Notes: generated by a model from the sequence alone, not told the origin. A stretch of DNA of 47,040 nt from Desulfovibrio sp. (GCA_031279825.1 JAITHT010000082.1:1-47040), one strand, 5' to 3'. Counted from the stretch's first letter, positions 32,592 to 43,204 are shown. Numbers and translations are program-made.

Positions 32592-32757
32592 CATCAGAAG
32601 TTCCTTTGTGGTCTGAAACCCCGGCCGAAAGGCCATATAGCCCCGACCCCGCCCTGAAGGGCGGGGTTTCTTTCCGGGGAGGAAGCTTGGGAGGGGTTGG
32701 GACCCCTCCCAAGCGCGAGACGCGAAGCCCTGAAGGGCTTCGCTACCTCATTTGGAT
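32592..32757 (-). repeat. Multi-hairpin repeat, copy 2
   Basis: 166 bp, over 90% identical by eye to copy 1 in inverted orientation, with all hairpins intact. It fills most of the 232-base gap between two convergent genes. Its ATCCAAATGAGGTAG end supplies the last codons and the TAG stop of the PilZ-like gene (DDIQMR-stop). Confidence 0.85.
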
Positions 32758-33303
32758 ATCGTCGCCGCTGCTTTTTCGCTGGCGGATGCGCTTGCGCTGT
32801 TCACTGAAAACAAAGCGGATAAGCTTTTCCCGGTTTTCGTCCTCCATACCGCCGTAGGTCATGATATAGGCTTTGTTGGACTCTCCGGTGATCGGCGCGT
32901 CCGGCCGTACGTCATCCACGCGGGCGATAACGGACAAAAGGCGCAGGGGAATCTCTTCCAGCGAGAGCAGTAGTTCCATATAGTCGTCTTTCTTCAGAGG
33001 GTAGCGGCATTCGAGTACCAGCCCAGAGCCGCCGATTTGGACGACGTGCCCCTCATCGGGAAAGTCCGCCACAAGTCTATCGCGTTGCAACAAACCCATG
33101 ATGGCGTCCAGTTTCCTATCCATTTCCGCAAGTAAACGCACCATGGCCAGGGTCTCATTCTGGCGCGCGGCGGGCATTTCTTCCAATAAAGCCGCGTTGC
33201 CGGAGTGCGGGCATCCGGCGTAGAGCCGGGGTGCGTCGGCGCTTTGCACCATGCGGAACCTGCTCTTGATCATCGTGGAGATGGAAATAAATTGATCAGA
33301 CAT
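32743..33303 (-). CDS. PilZ-domain-like protein
   Basis: 186 residues. The N-terminal ~85 residues are helical, with a possible coiled coil (RQNETLAMVRLLAEMDRKLD). The C-terminal part has a PilZ-like beta pattern (VVQIGGSGLVLECRYPLKKD, YMELLLSLEEIPLRLLSVIA, RVDDV), but the N-terminal RxxxR and D/NxSxxG c-di-GMP motifs are not clear; only GGSG is seen, so nucleotide binding is doubtful. The last residues DDIQMR and the stop come from repeat copy 2. It begins 33 bases upstream of the end of proA in the same direction. Confidence 0.62.
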   Translation of the reverse strand: MSDQFISISTMIKSRFRMVQSADAPRLYAGCPHSGNAALLEEMPAARQNETLAMVRLLAEMDRKLDAIMGLLQRDRLVADFPDEGHVVQIGGSGLVLECRYPLKKDDYMELLLSLEEIPLRLLSVIARVDDVRPDAPITGESNKAYIMTYGGMEDENREKLIRFVFSEQRKRIRQRKSSGDDIQMR

Positions 33304-33336
33304 GACGCCTCCTGAATATGCCGGAACCGTATTCCG

Positions 33337-34629
33337 TTATTCGCGTATGGTATAGTCGCCTGTGGCGATCCATTTATAGGTGGTCAGAGCGTCCAGTCCC
33401 ATCGGACCCCGCGCATGAAGCTTCTGGGTGCTTATGGCCACCTCGGCGCCGAGGCCGAACTGTCCGCCGTCGGTAAAGCGTGTGCTGGCGTTTATATATA
33501 TGCTGGAGGCATCCACCTCGCGCGCAAAGCGTTCCGCCGCAGTCATGCTCTCGGTCAGAATGGCTTCGGAGTGGGTGGTGCCGTGCAGGCGAATATGCTC
33601 CAAGGCATCTGTCAGAGAGTCAATCACATGTACGTTCATATCCAGGGTAAGCCATTCCTTGTCATAATCTCCCGGAGCAAGAGGCGTCACCGCAAGTGAG
33701 GGGAATGACTGCCTTGCAAGATACGGCATGGCCTTGTCGCTGGCATGCAGGGTAACGCCGAGCGCGCCGAGATGCTTTGCCAGACGAGGCAGAAAAACGG
33801 CGGCGATGTCTCTGTGAACAAGTACGGTTTCCACGGCGTTGCAGGCGCTGGGTCGCTGTATTTTGGCATTTTCGATCACCCGCAGGGCTTTATCCTGTTC
33901 GGCGCTTGCGTCAACCACAATATGGCATACGCCTATGCCGCCGGTAATGACCGGAATGCGCGACTGTTCCCGGCACAGGCGGTGCAGGCCGCTTCCGCCG
34001 CGTGGAATGAGCATGTCCACATAGGCGTCCAGATGCAGGAGGGCGGAGACCAACGCCCTGTCCGGCGAAGTGACGGCCTGCACCGCTGCTGGCGGCAGGC
34101 CGAGCCTTTGCAGACAATTTTGGATAACATTGACTATGGCCTTGTTGGATCGGGCGGTTTCCTTGCCGCCGCGCAGAATGACGGCGTTGCCGGTTTTCAG
34201 ACACAGGGCCGTGACATCCACGGTGACATTAGGCCGGGCTTCATATATGGCGGCCACGACGCCGAGGGGAACGCGCCGGCGTAGCAACGAAAGACCGCTG
34301 TCTAAAATGCGGCCGTCCAGCACCTCGCCCACAGGATCAGGCAGAGCGCTTACCGCGCGCACATCAAAGGCAATGGCGGCCAGACGTTGCGGATTCAGCA
34401 GCAGCCTGTCGTGCAGGCTTTCGTTTACGTCTGCGGCTTTGGCCTCCCGGCAATCTTCCGCGTTGGCCTGCAGGATTTCCGGGGCGTTTGCCTCAAGGGC
34501 GTCGGCAAGGGCAAGGAGCATGGCTTTTTTTTCCGCGCTGTGCAGGCTTGCCAGGGAGTAAGAGGCTTCTTTGGCGGCTTTGCCGACAGGCTCAAGGATA
34601 TTGCTCGTATTGTTTTCAAGATGCGTCAT
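33337..34629 (-). CDS. proA: Gamma-glutamyl phosphate reductase
   Basis: 430 residues from ATG 34629 behind GGGAGGAT. Second step of proline synthesis: reduces gamma-glutamyl phosphate with NADPH to the semialdehyde. Motifs: [46 protein letters not shown], the catalytic cysteine region [13 protein letters not shown], and [20 protein letters not shown]. The start overlaps the end of proB by 14 bases, so the two are translationally coupled. Confidence 0.94.
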   Translation of the reverse strand: MTHLENNTSNILEPVGKAAKEASYSLASLHSAEKKAMLLALADALEANAPEILQANAEDCREAKAADVNESLHDRLLLNPQRLAAIAFDVRAVSALPDPVGEVLDGRILDSGLSLLRRRVPLGVVAAIYEARPNVTVDVTALCLKTGNAVILRGGKETARSNKAIVNVIQNCLQRLGLPPAAVQAVTSPDRALVSALLHLDAYVDMLIPRGGSGLHRLCREQSRIPVITGGIGVCHIVVDASAEQDKALRVIENAKIQRPSACNAVETVLVHRDIAAVFLPRLAKHLGALGVTLHASDKAMPYLARQSFPSLAVTPLAPGDYDKEWLTLDMNVHVIDSLTDALEHIRLHGTTHSEAILTESMTAAERFAREVDASSIYINASTRFTDGGQFGLGAEVAISTQKLHARGPMGLDALTTYKWIATGDYTIRE

Positions 34630-35737
34630 CAGATCCTCCCAATATAATAAGGTCATCCCTGTGCACTGCAACCGGACCGTGAGCGTAGCCCAGGATGCCT
34701 TCGATCTCGTCGGAATGTCTGCCTTTAATCTGCATGAGAGCGTCGCTGTTGTAGCGGGAAACACCATGAGCCAGATCATGCCCGCCCGGCTCGATGACGC
34801 GCACCACTTCTCCGCGTGAAAAGGCGCCGTGTATGGCGGTAATGCCCTTGGGCAAAAGAGATCGTTTTCCCTGATTAAGGGCTTTGGCCGCTCCTTGATC
34901 AATGTGGATCTCGCCGGCTGGAGGAGCGCCGAAAATCCAACGTTTGCGCGATTCCAGCGGGCTTTGGCTGGGAAGAAAGAGCGTGCCCACGGCTTCGCCG
35001 CCAAGAATGCGGCCGATGATTCGCGGACAGTTTCCCGCGGCGATAATTACGCGTATACCTGCTCTGGCGGCAATTTCCGCGGCTTGAATTTTTGTGCTCA
35101 TGCCGCCGGTGCCGAGTCCGGAGACGCTGCCGCCGCCTAATGCGCGCACCTTGCCGGTGACGCGTTCGATGCGGGGAATAAGCCGGGCGTCGGGATTATT
35201 GCGGGGATCCGCCGTGTACAGCCCGTCCTGATCCGTGAGCAGCAGCAGCATATCCGCCTCGGCCAGGATGGCGACCAGGGCGGAGAGATTGTCGTTATCC
35301 CCGACTTTGATTTCCGCGATGGCCACAGCGTCATTTTCGTTGATCACCGGCACAATGCTGTTATCCATCAGGGCGCGCAACATGTCTCTGGCATTGAGGA
35401 AGCGTTCGCGGTCTTCCAAGTCGGCCCGTGTGAGCAACATTTGGCCGATGTACACGCCATAGATGGAGAACAGTTCTTCCCAAATCCGGATAAGTCTGCT
35501 TTGGCCCACCGCGGCGAGAAGCTGCTTGGAGGCGATATTTTTCGGCAGATCCGGATACCCCAGATGTTCGCGCCCTGCGGCCATCGCGCCGGAAGATACT
35601 ATGATCACCCGCCAGCCGGCACTATGCGCTTTGACGCATTGGCGCACAATCTCCACCATGTGGGCGCGATTGAGAGCTTTGCTGCCCTGGGTCAGAACGC
35701 TGGTTCCCAGTTTAATCACCAGTATTTTGCCTGTCAT
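34616..35737 (-). CDS. proB: Glutamate 5-kinase
   Basis: 373 residues from ATG 35737 (GGAGA about 10 bases upstream). First step of proline synthesis. The amino-acid kinase domain has [59 protein letters not shown]-type motifs and [15 protein letters not shown]. The C-terminal ~90 residues form a PUA domain ([20 protein letters not shown]), as in most full-length ProB. Feedback inhibition by proline is expected from the family. Confidence 0.94.
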   Translation of the reverse strand: MTGKILVIKLGTSVLTQGSKALNRAHMVEIVRQCVKAHSAGWRVIIVSSGAMAAGREHLGYPDLPKNIASKQLLAAVGQSRLIRIWEELFSIYGVYIGQMLLTRADLEDRERFLNARDMLRALMDNSIVPVINENDAVAIAEIKVGDNDNLSALVAILAEADMLLLLTDQDGLYTADPRNNPDARLIPRIERVTGKVRALGGGSVSGLGTGGMSTKIQAAEIAARAGIRVIIAAGNCPRIIGRILGGEAVGTLFLPSQSPLESRKRWIFGAPPAGEIHIDQGAAKALNQGKRSLLPKGITAIHGAFSRGEVVRVIEPGGHDLAHGVSRYNSDALMQIKGRHSDEIEGILGYAHGPVAVHRDDLIILGGSDDAS

Positions 35738-36069
35738 AGGCGTGTTGTCTCCGCTCTCACTTTGACGGCATAATGCGTACACCCGAAGCATAAAAGAGCA
35801 AATCTATTTTTTTGACTCCAGGACGGGCCATATCTGTTTTATATGTAGAGTGTCAACGCGTTGTGTCCGTATTACACGGCTGGAAAAAGAATGAAAATTT
35901 CATGCCGGCGTTTTGGAGTGGAGCGTGTTATGAAAGAAAGTACCGTTGCGGATATCGTATTGTCGTTGTCCGGAAGCGGGATTTGAGCAATCGTCGTACA
36001 CTGGGATTTCTTGAAACGTTTGCGGAAGCTGCGCGGCGCACATTTCCGCATTTGCCGCCGCAGGCGGGC
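35738..36069. other. Intergenic region between proB and cpoB
   Basis: 332 bases. On the minus strand TTGACA at 35856-35851 is a consensus -35 for proBA with a weak -10 17 bases on. On the plus strand a ribosome site (GGAGTGGAG) precedes an 18-codon ORF at 35930-35986 (MKESTVADIVLSLSGSGI). I see no recognisable gene. Confidence 0.4.
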
Positions 36070-36912
36070 TTATTTGTTGCTTGCAAGAAATTGCTTGGCG
36101 CGAGAAGCCTCCGGACTGCTGGGGTAGCGTTTGATAAGTTCCTGCAGGCGTTCCTGAGCGGCGGGTTTTTTACCGGCATTGTACAGGGCGATGCCCTGTT
36201 TAAGCATGGCGGACTGTATTTTGCCGCTGCCGGGAAATTTCGCGATAACTTCCTGATAGGCAAGGGCGGCGCGCGCATAATCCTGCATTTGAAAATAGGA
36301 TTCGCCTTCCCAGAAATGGGCGTTACTGGCCAGGTTATGTTTGGGAAACGTAGCTGAAAAATTCTTGAAGGCCACCACGGCATCCTTGTAGCGGCGCTGA
36401 TCGAAAGCTTTGATGCCCGCATCATACAAAGCCGCAGCCGTATTGGTAGGCCCGCCGGCACTTGTGGAGACGGCGGGTGTTCGCGCCTCAGATGGGGGTG
36501 AAGCGGAGTGAGTAGAACCCGGAATTGGCGCGTACGCGCCGCTGTCCGACAGAGTGTCTACGTTAATGGCCAATTGCGAAGCCATTTGGCGCACTATCGC
36601 TTCCAGGCGGGTCACTCTGTCGCGCAGGCGGGTCAATTCTTCCGCGTTTTCACCGGAACCCTGGCGTTGCAAATCGTCAATTTTACCGTTGAGCATGTTG
36701 AGTTCCTGGCGCATATTCTGCATTTGCGCCCACATCTCCGCTTGGCCCGGCAGTACCTGTTCCACATGCCCCACTTGAGAGAGTATCTGCTGAATCTGCT
36801 GATCATGGCGATCAACTCGGGCGCTCAGGTTGCCGCCGCCGCCTTCAAGGGCGGCGCAGCCGTTCAAGGCGATGAGCGCGATGCCGGCAAAAAGAAAGAG
36901 TATTCGTTTCAT
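36070..36912 (-). CDS. cpoB: Tol-Pal system protein CpoB (YbgF)
   Basis: 280 residues from ATG 36912 (GGAG upstream). The signal ends with LIALNGC, a lipobox-like site, so it may be a lipoprotein unlike E. coli CpoB. Residues about 30-115 form a coiled coil (RVDRHDQQIQQILSQVGHVE, ELTRLRDRVTRLEAIVRQM). After a Ser/Thr/Pro linker, three TPR-like repeats follow: AALYDAGIKAFDQRRYKDAV, AHFWEGESYFQMQDYARAAL and MLKQGIALYNAGKKPAAQE. CpoB links outer-membrane constriction to peptidoglycan synthesis. No tol genes lie nearby. Confidence 0.85.
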   Translation of the reverse strand: MKRILFLFAGIALIALNGCAALEGGGGNLSARVDRHDQQIQQILSQVGHVEQVLPGQAEMWAQMQNMRQELNMLNGKIDDLQRQGSGENAEELTRLRDRVTRLEAIVRQMASQLAINVDTLSDSGAYAPIPGSTHSASPPSEARTPAVSTSAGGPTNTAAALYDAGIKAFDQRRYKDAVVAFKNFSATFPKHNLASNAHFWEGESYFQMQDYARAALAYQEVIAKFPGSGKIQSAMLKQGIALYNAGKKPAAQERLQELIKRYPSSPEASRAKQFLASNK

Positions 36913-37095
36913 GGCGTAGCTCCTTCGTGACTCCTTTATGACACATACAGGGTAACGCGTACGCTGTTCGCCCGGCAGGGGCGGCCCCCTCCGAAGCATC
37001 CGTACGTTTGTTTGAGATAAACCCAAAGGCGGAAATTTGTCTACAGCGTACCGTATTGAACATGGCGCCATGCGGATCGTTGCCTTTCGACAGGT

Positions 37096-37305
37096 TCAGC
37101 GGGAAGAGTTTTCCCGAAATTCTTTGCTTCGGCGAAAACCGAAGAGCATATAAGCAAGGCCGCCGATTACGGGCACGAAGATACAGACGCCCATCCAGAT
37201 GAGGCGTTCGTGCGGCGCGGGAAAGTCGTGATAAAAGGCATGCCGGATACCCCACAGGTTGGGTATGGGTAAGGCCGCAAGCAGGACAATCTGCCAGAGT
37301 TCCAT
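37096..37305 (-). CDS. Small membrane protein, PLDc_N-type
   Basis: 69 residues with AAAGGAGG upstream. Two transmembrane helices flank a short loop (IWMGVCIFVPVIGGLAYMLF), followed by a basic tail (GFRRSKEFRENSSR). The WMGVCIFVPVIGGLAYMLFG pattern fits the phospholipase D/cardiolipin synthase N-terminal (PLDc_N) family of stand-alone small proteins. It lies 21 bases after lspA in the ileS operon; its role is unknown. Confidence 0.7.
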   Translation of the reverse strand: MELWQIVLLAALPIPNLWGIRHAFYHDFPAPHERLIWMGVCIFVPVIGGLAYMLFGFRRSKEFRENSSR

Positions 37306-37326
37306 GCGGGAGCCTCCTTTACGATG

Positions 37327-37815
37327 CTACAGGCGGTTTGCCGTTTCCGCCCGAGAGGGACGCAGCATAAGCAGGGCGATGGCGAAAGCGCCTGTGCAGA
37401 TGCAGATATCCGCCACGTTAAAGGCGGGCCAGTGATAGTCCGCGATGTGAAAATCCAGAAAATCCGTCACGGACCGGTTACGGAGCCGATCGATAAAGTT
37501 GCCGAGGGCTCCGCCGGAAAGGCCCCCCAGGGAGCAAAACAGCAGACGATCTTTCGCCGCCGCCTGCTTTGCCAGGTAGACGACCACAATAAGAGCCAGG
37601 GTGGTAGAGACGAAAAAAAGCAAGAAATTCCATGTGTTTGAAGGGTCGTTGAGCAGCCCGAAGGCGGCTCCGTAGTTCCGCACGTTGACCAGATTGAAAA
37701 AAGAAGTAAGCCTGACGATTTCGTTAGCCGCGAGATGCTTGTCAAGAAGCCATTTGCTGGCCTGATCCAGGGTGGCCAGCAGGGCGGTAAGGCTGATGAT
37801 TATACAATATCGCAT
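37327..37815 (-). CDS. lspA: Lipoprotein signal peptidase
   Basis: 162 residues from ATG 37815; a TTG at 37830 is possible and neither has a strong ribosome site. Four transmembrane helices. The catalytic aspartates are D118 (VTDFLDFH) and D136 (AFNVADICI), with conserved DQASKW, NYGAAFGLL and GNFIDRL. It removes signal peptides from prolipoproteins, several of which are encoded in this window. The ileS-lspA order, 80 bases apart, is common in bacteria. Confidence 0.93.
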   Translation of the reverse strand: MRYCIIISLTALLATLDQASKWLLDKHLAANEIVRLTSFFNLVNVRNYGAAFGLLNDPSNTWNFLLFFVSTTLALIVVVYLAKQAAAKDRLLFCSLGGLSGGALGNFIDRLRNRSVTDFLDFHIADYHWPAFNVADICICTGAFAIALLMLRPSRAETANRL

Positions 37816-37895
37816 AGTTGTCCGTTGCAAGAAGGAGGCCGTTTATAGTGGAAAAAAGAATATGCCTTATAGGCGGAGCGTTCAAAAAATTGTTT

Positions 37896-40742
37896 TCACC
37901 CCTTGTCTGCCGCATTTTTCAAGCGGCGCAGCACGTCGGCGCATCGGGGGCAGGCATCGGGCCAGGCCGGGTCTGAGCCGAGTTCCGTGCTGTATATCCA
38001 GCAGCGGGCGCATTTTTCTCCGTCGGCTTTGGCGACGCTGATGCGCAAGGCGTCCATATCTTGCGCTGCAAGGCTGTCCGTCGATGCTTCGTTAATGCTT
38101 TTCAGCGTGAATCGGGAGACGATGAACAGCGAGCGCAAATCCGTGCCGAGAGCGAGAAGATCTCGGGCAAGGGTTTCTCCCGCGTAAAATGTGACGGCGG
38201 TATCAAGGGAATGGCCGATGGCGCCCGCCTTGCGCAACGGTTCGATGGCGCGGGTAAGCTCCGCGCGGGTCTGAAGCAGCGTATTCCAGCAGGCAAGCTC
38301 CGTATCCCGGAGCGTGAGGAGGGATAGGTGTTCTTCCCGCAGAGCGAAGACGGTTTCAATTTGCGGACGTAGGAGAGGATCAAGATGCCCCAGGGCTTCT
38401 TCGGCGGTGAACGAGAGAACCGGCGCCATATCGGCAAGAAGAATGAGCAGGATGCGCCAGAGCGCCGTCTGAGCGGAACGACGCTCCGATCCGTCGGGAA
38501 GCGAGGTGTAGAGACGATCCTTGAGCACATCCAGGTAGAAGGCCGAAAGATCGGTAACGCACAAGTTATGGATGGTGTGAAAAACTTTGTGGAATTCATA
38601 GCTGGCATAGGCCGCCTGCACCTCGGTGTGGAAGCGGGAGATCACATGCAGGGCGTAGCGGTCCAGAGGGTCAAGGGCCGCGTCGGGCGGGGCGTTCGCC
38701 GGAGAGAAGCCGCCGAGATTGCCGAGAATATAACGGCAGGTATTGCGAATACGACGATACGCATCCACCTGGCGGTTAAGGATTTCGTCCGACATGCGGA
38801 TATCTTCGCGATAATCGACGGAAGCGACCCACATGCGCAGTATTTCAGCTCCATATCGAGAGATGACCTCATCGGGCGCAACAACATTGCCGACGGACTT
38901 GGACATTTTTTTGCCTTCGCCGTCCACCACATAGCCGTGGGTCAGCACTTCCCTGTAAGGAGGCGCGCCGCGCGTACCCATGGAGGCGAGCAGGGAACTG
39001 TGAAACCAGCCGCGATGCTGGTCCGAGCCTTCCAGATACATGTCGGCGGGAAAGCGGCATTCCGGCCGACGTTCCACCACGGCGGCGAAACTGGTGCCCG
39101 AATCAAACCAGACATCAAGGATATCACGTTCCCGGTGCCAGCGGGCGGCGCCGCAGTCGGGGCAAACCAGCCCGGCAGGCACGATATCTTCAGGGGGTGC
39201 TTCAAACCAGTAGTCGCAGCCGGTCGGATGCCCGGCAAAACGTTCAGCCATGTTCATATTCCATTCATGATTGTGCCAAGCCGCGCCGCAGCTTTCGCAG
39301 AGCAGAGCCACTATGGGCACGCCCCAGATGCGCTGACGGGAAATGCACCAGTCAGGCCGGTTTTCAATCATGGCGTAAATGCGTTCTTCTCCCCAGGCGG
39401 GTATCCAGCGCACCCGGCTGCCGATGGCTTCAAGCGTGCGTTTTCGCAAGTCGTTGGCTTCCATGGAAATGAACCACTGGGTGGTGGCCCGGAAGATAAC
39501 GGGCTCTTTACAGCGCCAGCAGTGAGGATAGGAGTGTCTGACGGTATCTTGTAAGAGCAGATTGCCCGTTTGCTTGAGCTTGTCGATTACCAGAGGATTG
39601 GCTTCAAAAACGGTTTTTCCGGCGAAAAATTCCACGCTGTCCAGAAAGCGACCGCAATCATCAAGGGGGGAGAGGATATCCAGACCGTATTCCATGCCTG
39701 TTTCATAGTCTTCGCGTCCATGGCCGGGAGCGGTGTGTACGGCTCCCGTGCCGGCGTCCAGGGTGACATGCCTGCCGAGCACGATTGGGGACGGCCGGTG
39801 ATAAAACGGGTGGCCGCAGATCAGCCCGGCGAGTTTTTCTCCCTTGAGACGTTTGACAATTACGGCGTCAAGCCAGCCAAAGGCCGTACGACAGGCGTCC
39901 AGGCGCTCTTCGGCCAGGATATAGCATTCGTCCTCCTGGCGCACCAAGGCGTAGTCAAAGTCCGGGTGAAGGGCCACAGCCATATTGTCAGGCAAGGTCC
40001 AGGGCGTTGTCGTCCAGATAATCAGCCAGACGCGTCTGCCCGCCGCTTCGGGAAACATTCCGGGCAGGCGCGGATCCGTGACCGGAAAGCGCACATAAAC
40101 GGAAGGCGATGTGCGGTCATAATACTCCACCTCGGCTTCGGCCAGGGCGGTACGGCAGGAACAGCACCAGTGGATGGGTTTCTTGCTGCGCGCCACACAG
40201 CCTGCGGCCATAAAATTGCCCAGTTCCCGCGCGGTCGCGGCTTCATATTCCGGCGACATGGAAAGATAGGGGGTGTCCCATGCGCCGAGAACCCCCAGGC
40301 GTTTAAATTCCTCGCGTTGGACATTCAGCCATTTGCGGGCGTACTCCCTGCAGATTTTGCGTACCACGTGCGCGGGCAGGGTATGCTTTTTTTCACCCAA
40401 TTCCTGCTCGACCTTGAGTTCGATGGGCAGACCATGGCAGTCCCAGCCGGGGACATATTCGGACTTGTAACCTTGCATATTGCGGGACTTGACGATGATG
40501 TCCTTGAGGATTTTATTGAGGGCGGTACCAAGGTGGATGTGCCCGTTGGCGTAAGGAGGACCGTCATGGAGCACAAAACGGCCTTTTTCGCCGCCTGAGG
40601 CAACCATATGCCGATAGGCGTCCCTTTTTCCCCATTCCTGCAATATTTCCGGTTCGCGCCGGGCGAGGTCGGCTTTCATGGGAAAAGACGTCTGAGGCAG
40701 GTTCAGGGTTTTTTTGTAGTCGTTTTTTTCGTCACCGTTCAT
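37896..40742 (-). CDS. ileS: Isoleucyl-tRNA synthetase
   Basis: 948 residues from ATG 40742, with GGAGCATCC upstream. Class I synthetase: HIGH motif in [19 protein letters not shown] in [12 protein letters not shown], editing-domain motifs [12 protein letters not shown] and [19 protein letters not shown], and [13 protein letters not shown]. The C-terminal zinc finger is CARCWIYS ... CPRCADVL. The length is normal for the bacterial type. It is the first gene of the ileS-lspA-PLDc_N-cpoB run; no T-box leader is visible. Confidence 0.95.
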   Translation of the reverse strand: MNGDEKNDYKKTLNLPQTSFPMKADLARREPEILQEWGKRDAYRHMVASGGEKGRFVLHDGPPYANGHIHLGTALNKILKDIIVKSRNMQGYKSEYVPGWDCHGLPIELKVEQELGEKKHTLPAHVVRKICREYARKWLNVQREEFKRLGVLGAWDTPYLSMSPEYEAATARELGNFMAAGCVARSKKPIHWCCSCRTALAEAEVEYYDRTSPSVYVRFPVTDPRLPGMFPEAAGRRVWLIIWTTTPWTLPDNMAVALHPDFDYALVRQEDECYILAEERLDACRTAFGWLDAVIVKRLKGEKLAGLICGHPFYHRPSPIVLGRHVTLDAGTGAVHTAPGHGREDYETGMEYGLDILSPLDDCGRFLDSVEFFAGKTVFEANPLVIDKLKQTGNLLLQDTVRHSYPHCWRCKEPVIFRATTQWFISMEANDLRKRTLEAIGSRVRWIPAWGEERIYAMIENRPDWCISRQRIWGVPIVALLCESCGAAWHNHEWNMNMAERFAGHPTGCDYWFEAPPEDIVPAGLVCPDCGAARWHRERDILDVWFDSGTSFAAVVERRPECRFPADMYLEGSDQHRGWFHSSLLASMGTRGAPPYREVLTHGYVVDGEGKKMSKSVGNVVAPDEVISRYGAEILRMWVASVDYREDIRMSDEILNRQVDAYRRIRNTCRYILGNLGGFSPANAPPDAALDPLDRYALHVISRFHTEVQAAYASYEFHKVFHTIHNLCVTDLSAFYLDVLKDRLYTSLPDGSERRSAQTALWRILLILLADMAPVLSFTAEEALGHLDPLLRPQIETVFALREEHLSLLTLRDTELACWNTLLQTRAELTRAIEPLRKAGAIGHSLDTAVTFYAGETLARDLLALGTDLRSLFIVSRFTLKSINEASTDSLAAQDMDALRISVAKADGEKCARCWIYSTELGSDPAWPDACPRCADVLRRLKNAADKG

Positions 40743-40883
40743 GGATGCTCCGTATAAGCTCGGCATGGCGTCAGGAAAGCGCGCGCGGAAAGCGGTGCGC
40801 CTGAACAAGGAACATTGTGCCAAGTAAGGGTGGAAGTCAAGGCCCGGTCGGCGAGGCGAGGGAGCGTTCCTGCCGGATCGGCG

Positions 40884-41747
40884 CTACGAACGTTGCCGGT
40901 GATCTGTTATTTTCCGGATGAGTTCCTGCAACTCCTGTATGGCGATATCAGCCACGCCCGGACAAAAAAGCATGGCGATATGCCCGAGGCTATGCGTGAC
41001 GCGCACGGACCAGCCTTGCGGCGGCAACAGGGATGAGGCGGGTAGCACGGCTTCATCCGTCGTGCTGATAACGGACGTGCAGGGAACTTCCTCCGGCAGG
41101 GCATCGTGCAAGACGCGGATGAAGGCAGCGCCCGGCAGAAGATGTTTTACCAGTTTCCCGGGTGCCAGGGCGGCGATTTTGCTTCCTCCGTGTGGTGTGC
41201 CCAGCGTAAGGACGCCGCCGGCACGTCGCCTGTTTTTGTGTTCAAGCAGCCAATGGCGGACAATAAGACCCCCCATGCTGTGGCAGACGAACAATGGCTT
41301 GTGTCCGGGAAAGGCCGCTTCAATTGTCTCCACATAGTCGTCAAGACTCCGGACGGCGGCTTGAGGGGAGGTCAAAAAACTGCTGTAGGAAAAGGCACGG
41401 CAGGCAAAACCGGCCTTGCGCAGACGCCTGTTGAAATACAGCCATACGGCGGCGCTGTTGTAAATGCCGTGGATGAAAATAAGCGGCGGCGCTGTTGAGG
41501 CGCGCTTGTTCACTGCTGCAATCCGGAGACGACACAGAGGGCTGAAGATCAGGGTAAGCAAGCAGAGGATATAGCTGCCCAGGATAGTGCCGTAGAGGAA
41601 CAGACAGGGAAAAATACCTGTACGCGGTTGGGGAATGTGCGCTTCAGGAGCGTTGAGACGCTCGTACCAATACAAAAGGCTGCCGCACAGAGCAAGTATC
41701 ATGCAGACGGACAAAAGGGCAAGCGCGGCAATAATGAGAATGGACAT
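40884..41747 (-). CDS. Membrane-anchored alpha/beta hydrolase (lipase/esterase-like)
   Basis: 287 residues from ATG 41747 (AAGGA 5 bases upstream; the in-frame ATG at 41753 is too close to it). Two N-terminal transmembrane helices (SILIIAALALLSVCMILALC; GTILGSYILCLLTLIFSPL) anchor a catalytic domain. The oxyanion motif is FIHGIYNSAAVW; the nucleophile elbow is VCHSMGGLIVRHW, with Cys in place of the usual Gly before His. LTLGTPHGGSKIA is the triacylglycerol lipase pattern, and HSLGHIAML holds the catalytic His. Substrate unknown. Confidence 0.82.
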   Translation of the reverse strand: MSILIIAALALLSVCMILALCGSLLYWYERLNAPEAHIPQPRTGIFPCLFLYGTILGSYILCLLTLIFSPLCRLRIAAVNKRASTAPPLIFIHGIYNSAAVWLYFNRRLRKAGFACRAFSYSSFLTSPQAAVRSLDDYVETIEAAFPGHKPLFVCHSMGGLIVRHWLLEHKNRRRAGGVLTLGTPHGGSKIAALAPGKLVKHLLPGAAFIRVLHDALPEEVPCTSVISTTDEAVLPASSLLPPQGWSVRVTHSLGHIAMLFCPGVADIAIQELQELIRKITDHRQRS

Positions 41748-41794
41748 ATACATATCCTTAATCTTTTATCCGGTTGAAGGGGGAGAGCCCTCGT

Positions 41795-41962
41795 CATCAG
41801 AACTTCCTTTGTGGTATGAAACCCCGGCCGCAAGGGCATATAGCCCCGACCCCGCCCTGAAGGGCGGGGTCTCTTTCCGGGGCGGAAGGCTCGGGGAGGG
41901 GTAAAAACCCCTCCCAAGCGCGAGACGCGAAGCCCTGAAGGGCTTCGCTACCTCATTTGGAT
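41795..41962 (-). repeat. Multi-hairpin repeat, copy 3
   Basis: 168 bp, same orientation as copy 2. The stems are intact, but the third hairpin loop differs (GGGGTTTTTACCCC instead of GGGGTCCCAACCCC) and GCTTCC reads GCCTTCC. It lies between divergent genes, with its AAAGGAAGTTCTGATG end toward the hydrolase gene but 48 bases from it. Confidence 0.85.
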
Positions 41963-42100
41963 GCCCCCCCAAAAGACCAAAACACCCGGGCCGTATTGAA
42001 AAAGCCATATGAACGCGATACAAAGGAAACGCTTGTGCCGCGATTATGCGTTTTTTGCGTTCAGTCTCTTTTTTGTTTTTTTCTCTACATGGAGTGTCCC

Positions 42101-43078
42101 ATGCCTACCTTTTCATATAACGGCGCGTTTGTTTTACCAGTCTGTTTCAGACGCCGCGGAGCTTTTGCGACGGTTTTGCCGTCAGTCTCCTCTTGTTTCC
42201 GCCTGTTTGCCTTTTTGTTGTTTTTCGGTCAAGTCCCGCTTGTCGAAGCGGCGGAGGCGGGTGATGTCGTTCCGCAAACATTCCGAATCGGCGCCATCAC
42301 GGTGACGGCGTTACTGGATCGGCATATCAACATGGATATAGGGCTATTCAGCGGTCCGGCGACGCCTGAGGAGCGGCAAAAATACATGCCGGAAGGCAAG
42401 GCGCCCGCGTCGATCAACGTTTTTCTGATTCAGGCCGAGGGGAAGAACATCCTTGTGGATACCGGTTCCGGCACAGTGTTCCCGGGATCTTCCCAGTTGG
42501 ACAGGTGCCTGTCGCAGCTGGGCCTTGCTCCGGATAACATCGATCTTGTGCTCTTGACCCATATGCACAGCGATCATATCGGTGGTCTTCTGAAGCACAA
42601 AAAACGCGTTTTCCCCAAAGCGCAGGTCATGGTTTCCAAGCCGGAACTGGACTATTGGACAAGTCTGCCGAAAAAGGACGCCGGCAGCGCCAATGCCGCT
42701 TTGGTGAAGGTCGTGCTCGCGGAGTACGGCCGGGATATTTTGCCTCCTTTTGCTTTAGGCGCCGCCTTGTTGCCCGGCATCTCCTCTGTGGACGCATCCG
42801 GACATACACCCGGTCACAGCGTTTTTCTTGTGGAGTCGGAAGGCAGGAGGCTTTTGATATTGGGGGATCTTCTCCACGCCGCCGCCCTGCAGTTTCCTTT
42901 GCCGGATGAATGCGCCGACTTCGATATGGATGCGCAGGCAGCCATCAAGGCCCGCAAGGACGTTCTGGCGGTGGCCGCGGCTAAGGACATCCCGGTGGCC
43001 GGCATGCATATTCCTTTCTCCGGCGTGGGCAAGGTAATGGTTAAGGATAAGGGTTTTGATTTCACTCCCCTGCCTTGA
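42101..43078 (+). CDS. Secreted metallo-beta-lactamase-fold hydrolase
   Basis: 325 residues from ATG 42101 (GGAG 6 bases upstream; ATG 42089 is possible). A long signal peptide region (to about residue 50, ...GQVPLVEAAEAG) suggests export. Metal ligands are complete: THMHSDHIGG, HTPGHSVFL, LILGDLLH and a final GMHIPFSG. The layout is like N-acyl homoserine lactonase and other quorum-quenching or general MBL-fold enzymes, but substrate cannot be deduced. It stands alone, converging on the antiporter gene. Confidence 0.85.
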   Translation: MPTFSYNGAFVLPVCFRRRGAFATVLPSVSSCFRLFAFLLFFGQVPLVEAAEAGDVVPQTFRIGAITVTALLDRHINMDIGLFSGPATPEERQKYMPEGKAPASINVFLIQAEGKNILVDTGSGTVFPGSSQLDRCLSQLGLAPDNIDLVLLTHMHSDHIGGLLKHKKRVFPKAQVMVSKPELDYWTSLPKKDAGSANAALVKVVLAEYGRDILPPFALGAALLPGISSVDASGHTPGHSVFLVESEGRRLLILGDLLHAAALQFPLPDECADFDMDAQAAIKARKDVLAVAAAKDIPVAGMHIPFSGVGKVMVKDKGFDFTPLP

Positions 43079-43130
43079 AGCCGCCGCATCGTCGGCAGCC
43101 ACCCACTCTGCGTTGATGTGTTACAAAGGT

Positions 43131-43168
43131 ATACGGCTTTTCATCCGCAAAGGGATGAAAAGCCGTAT
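43131..43168. terminator. Bidirectional hairpin between convergent genes
   Basis: A perfect 16-bp stem (ATACGGCTTTTCATCC / GGATGAAAAGCCGTAT) with a 6-base loop lies in the 126-base gap between convergent genes. A/T-rich runs inside the stem can act as U tracts in either direction. Confidence 0.7.
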
Positions 43169-43204
43169 GGGGTGAGGGCGGCCCGTTCCGCTGTGTGCTG
43201 TAAC

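Noticed and set aside
35930-35986. 18-codon ORF with a good ribosome site, followed by a further open stretch after TGA
   Set aside because: Very short, no recognised similarity, and overlapping the likely proBA promoter region; kept only as a remark.
38385-39554. 389-residue plus ORF inside ileS
   Set aside because: Opposite strand of a highly conserved essential gene; no domain.
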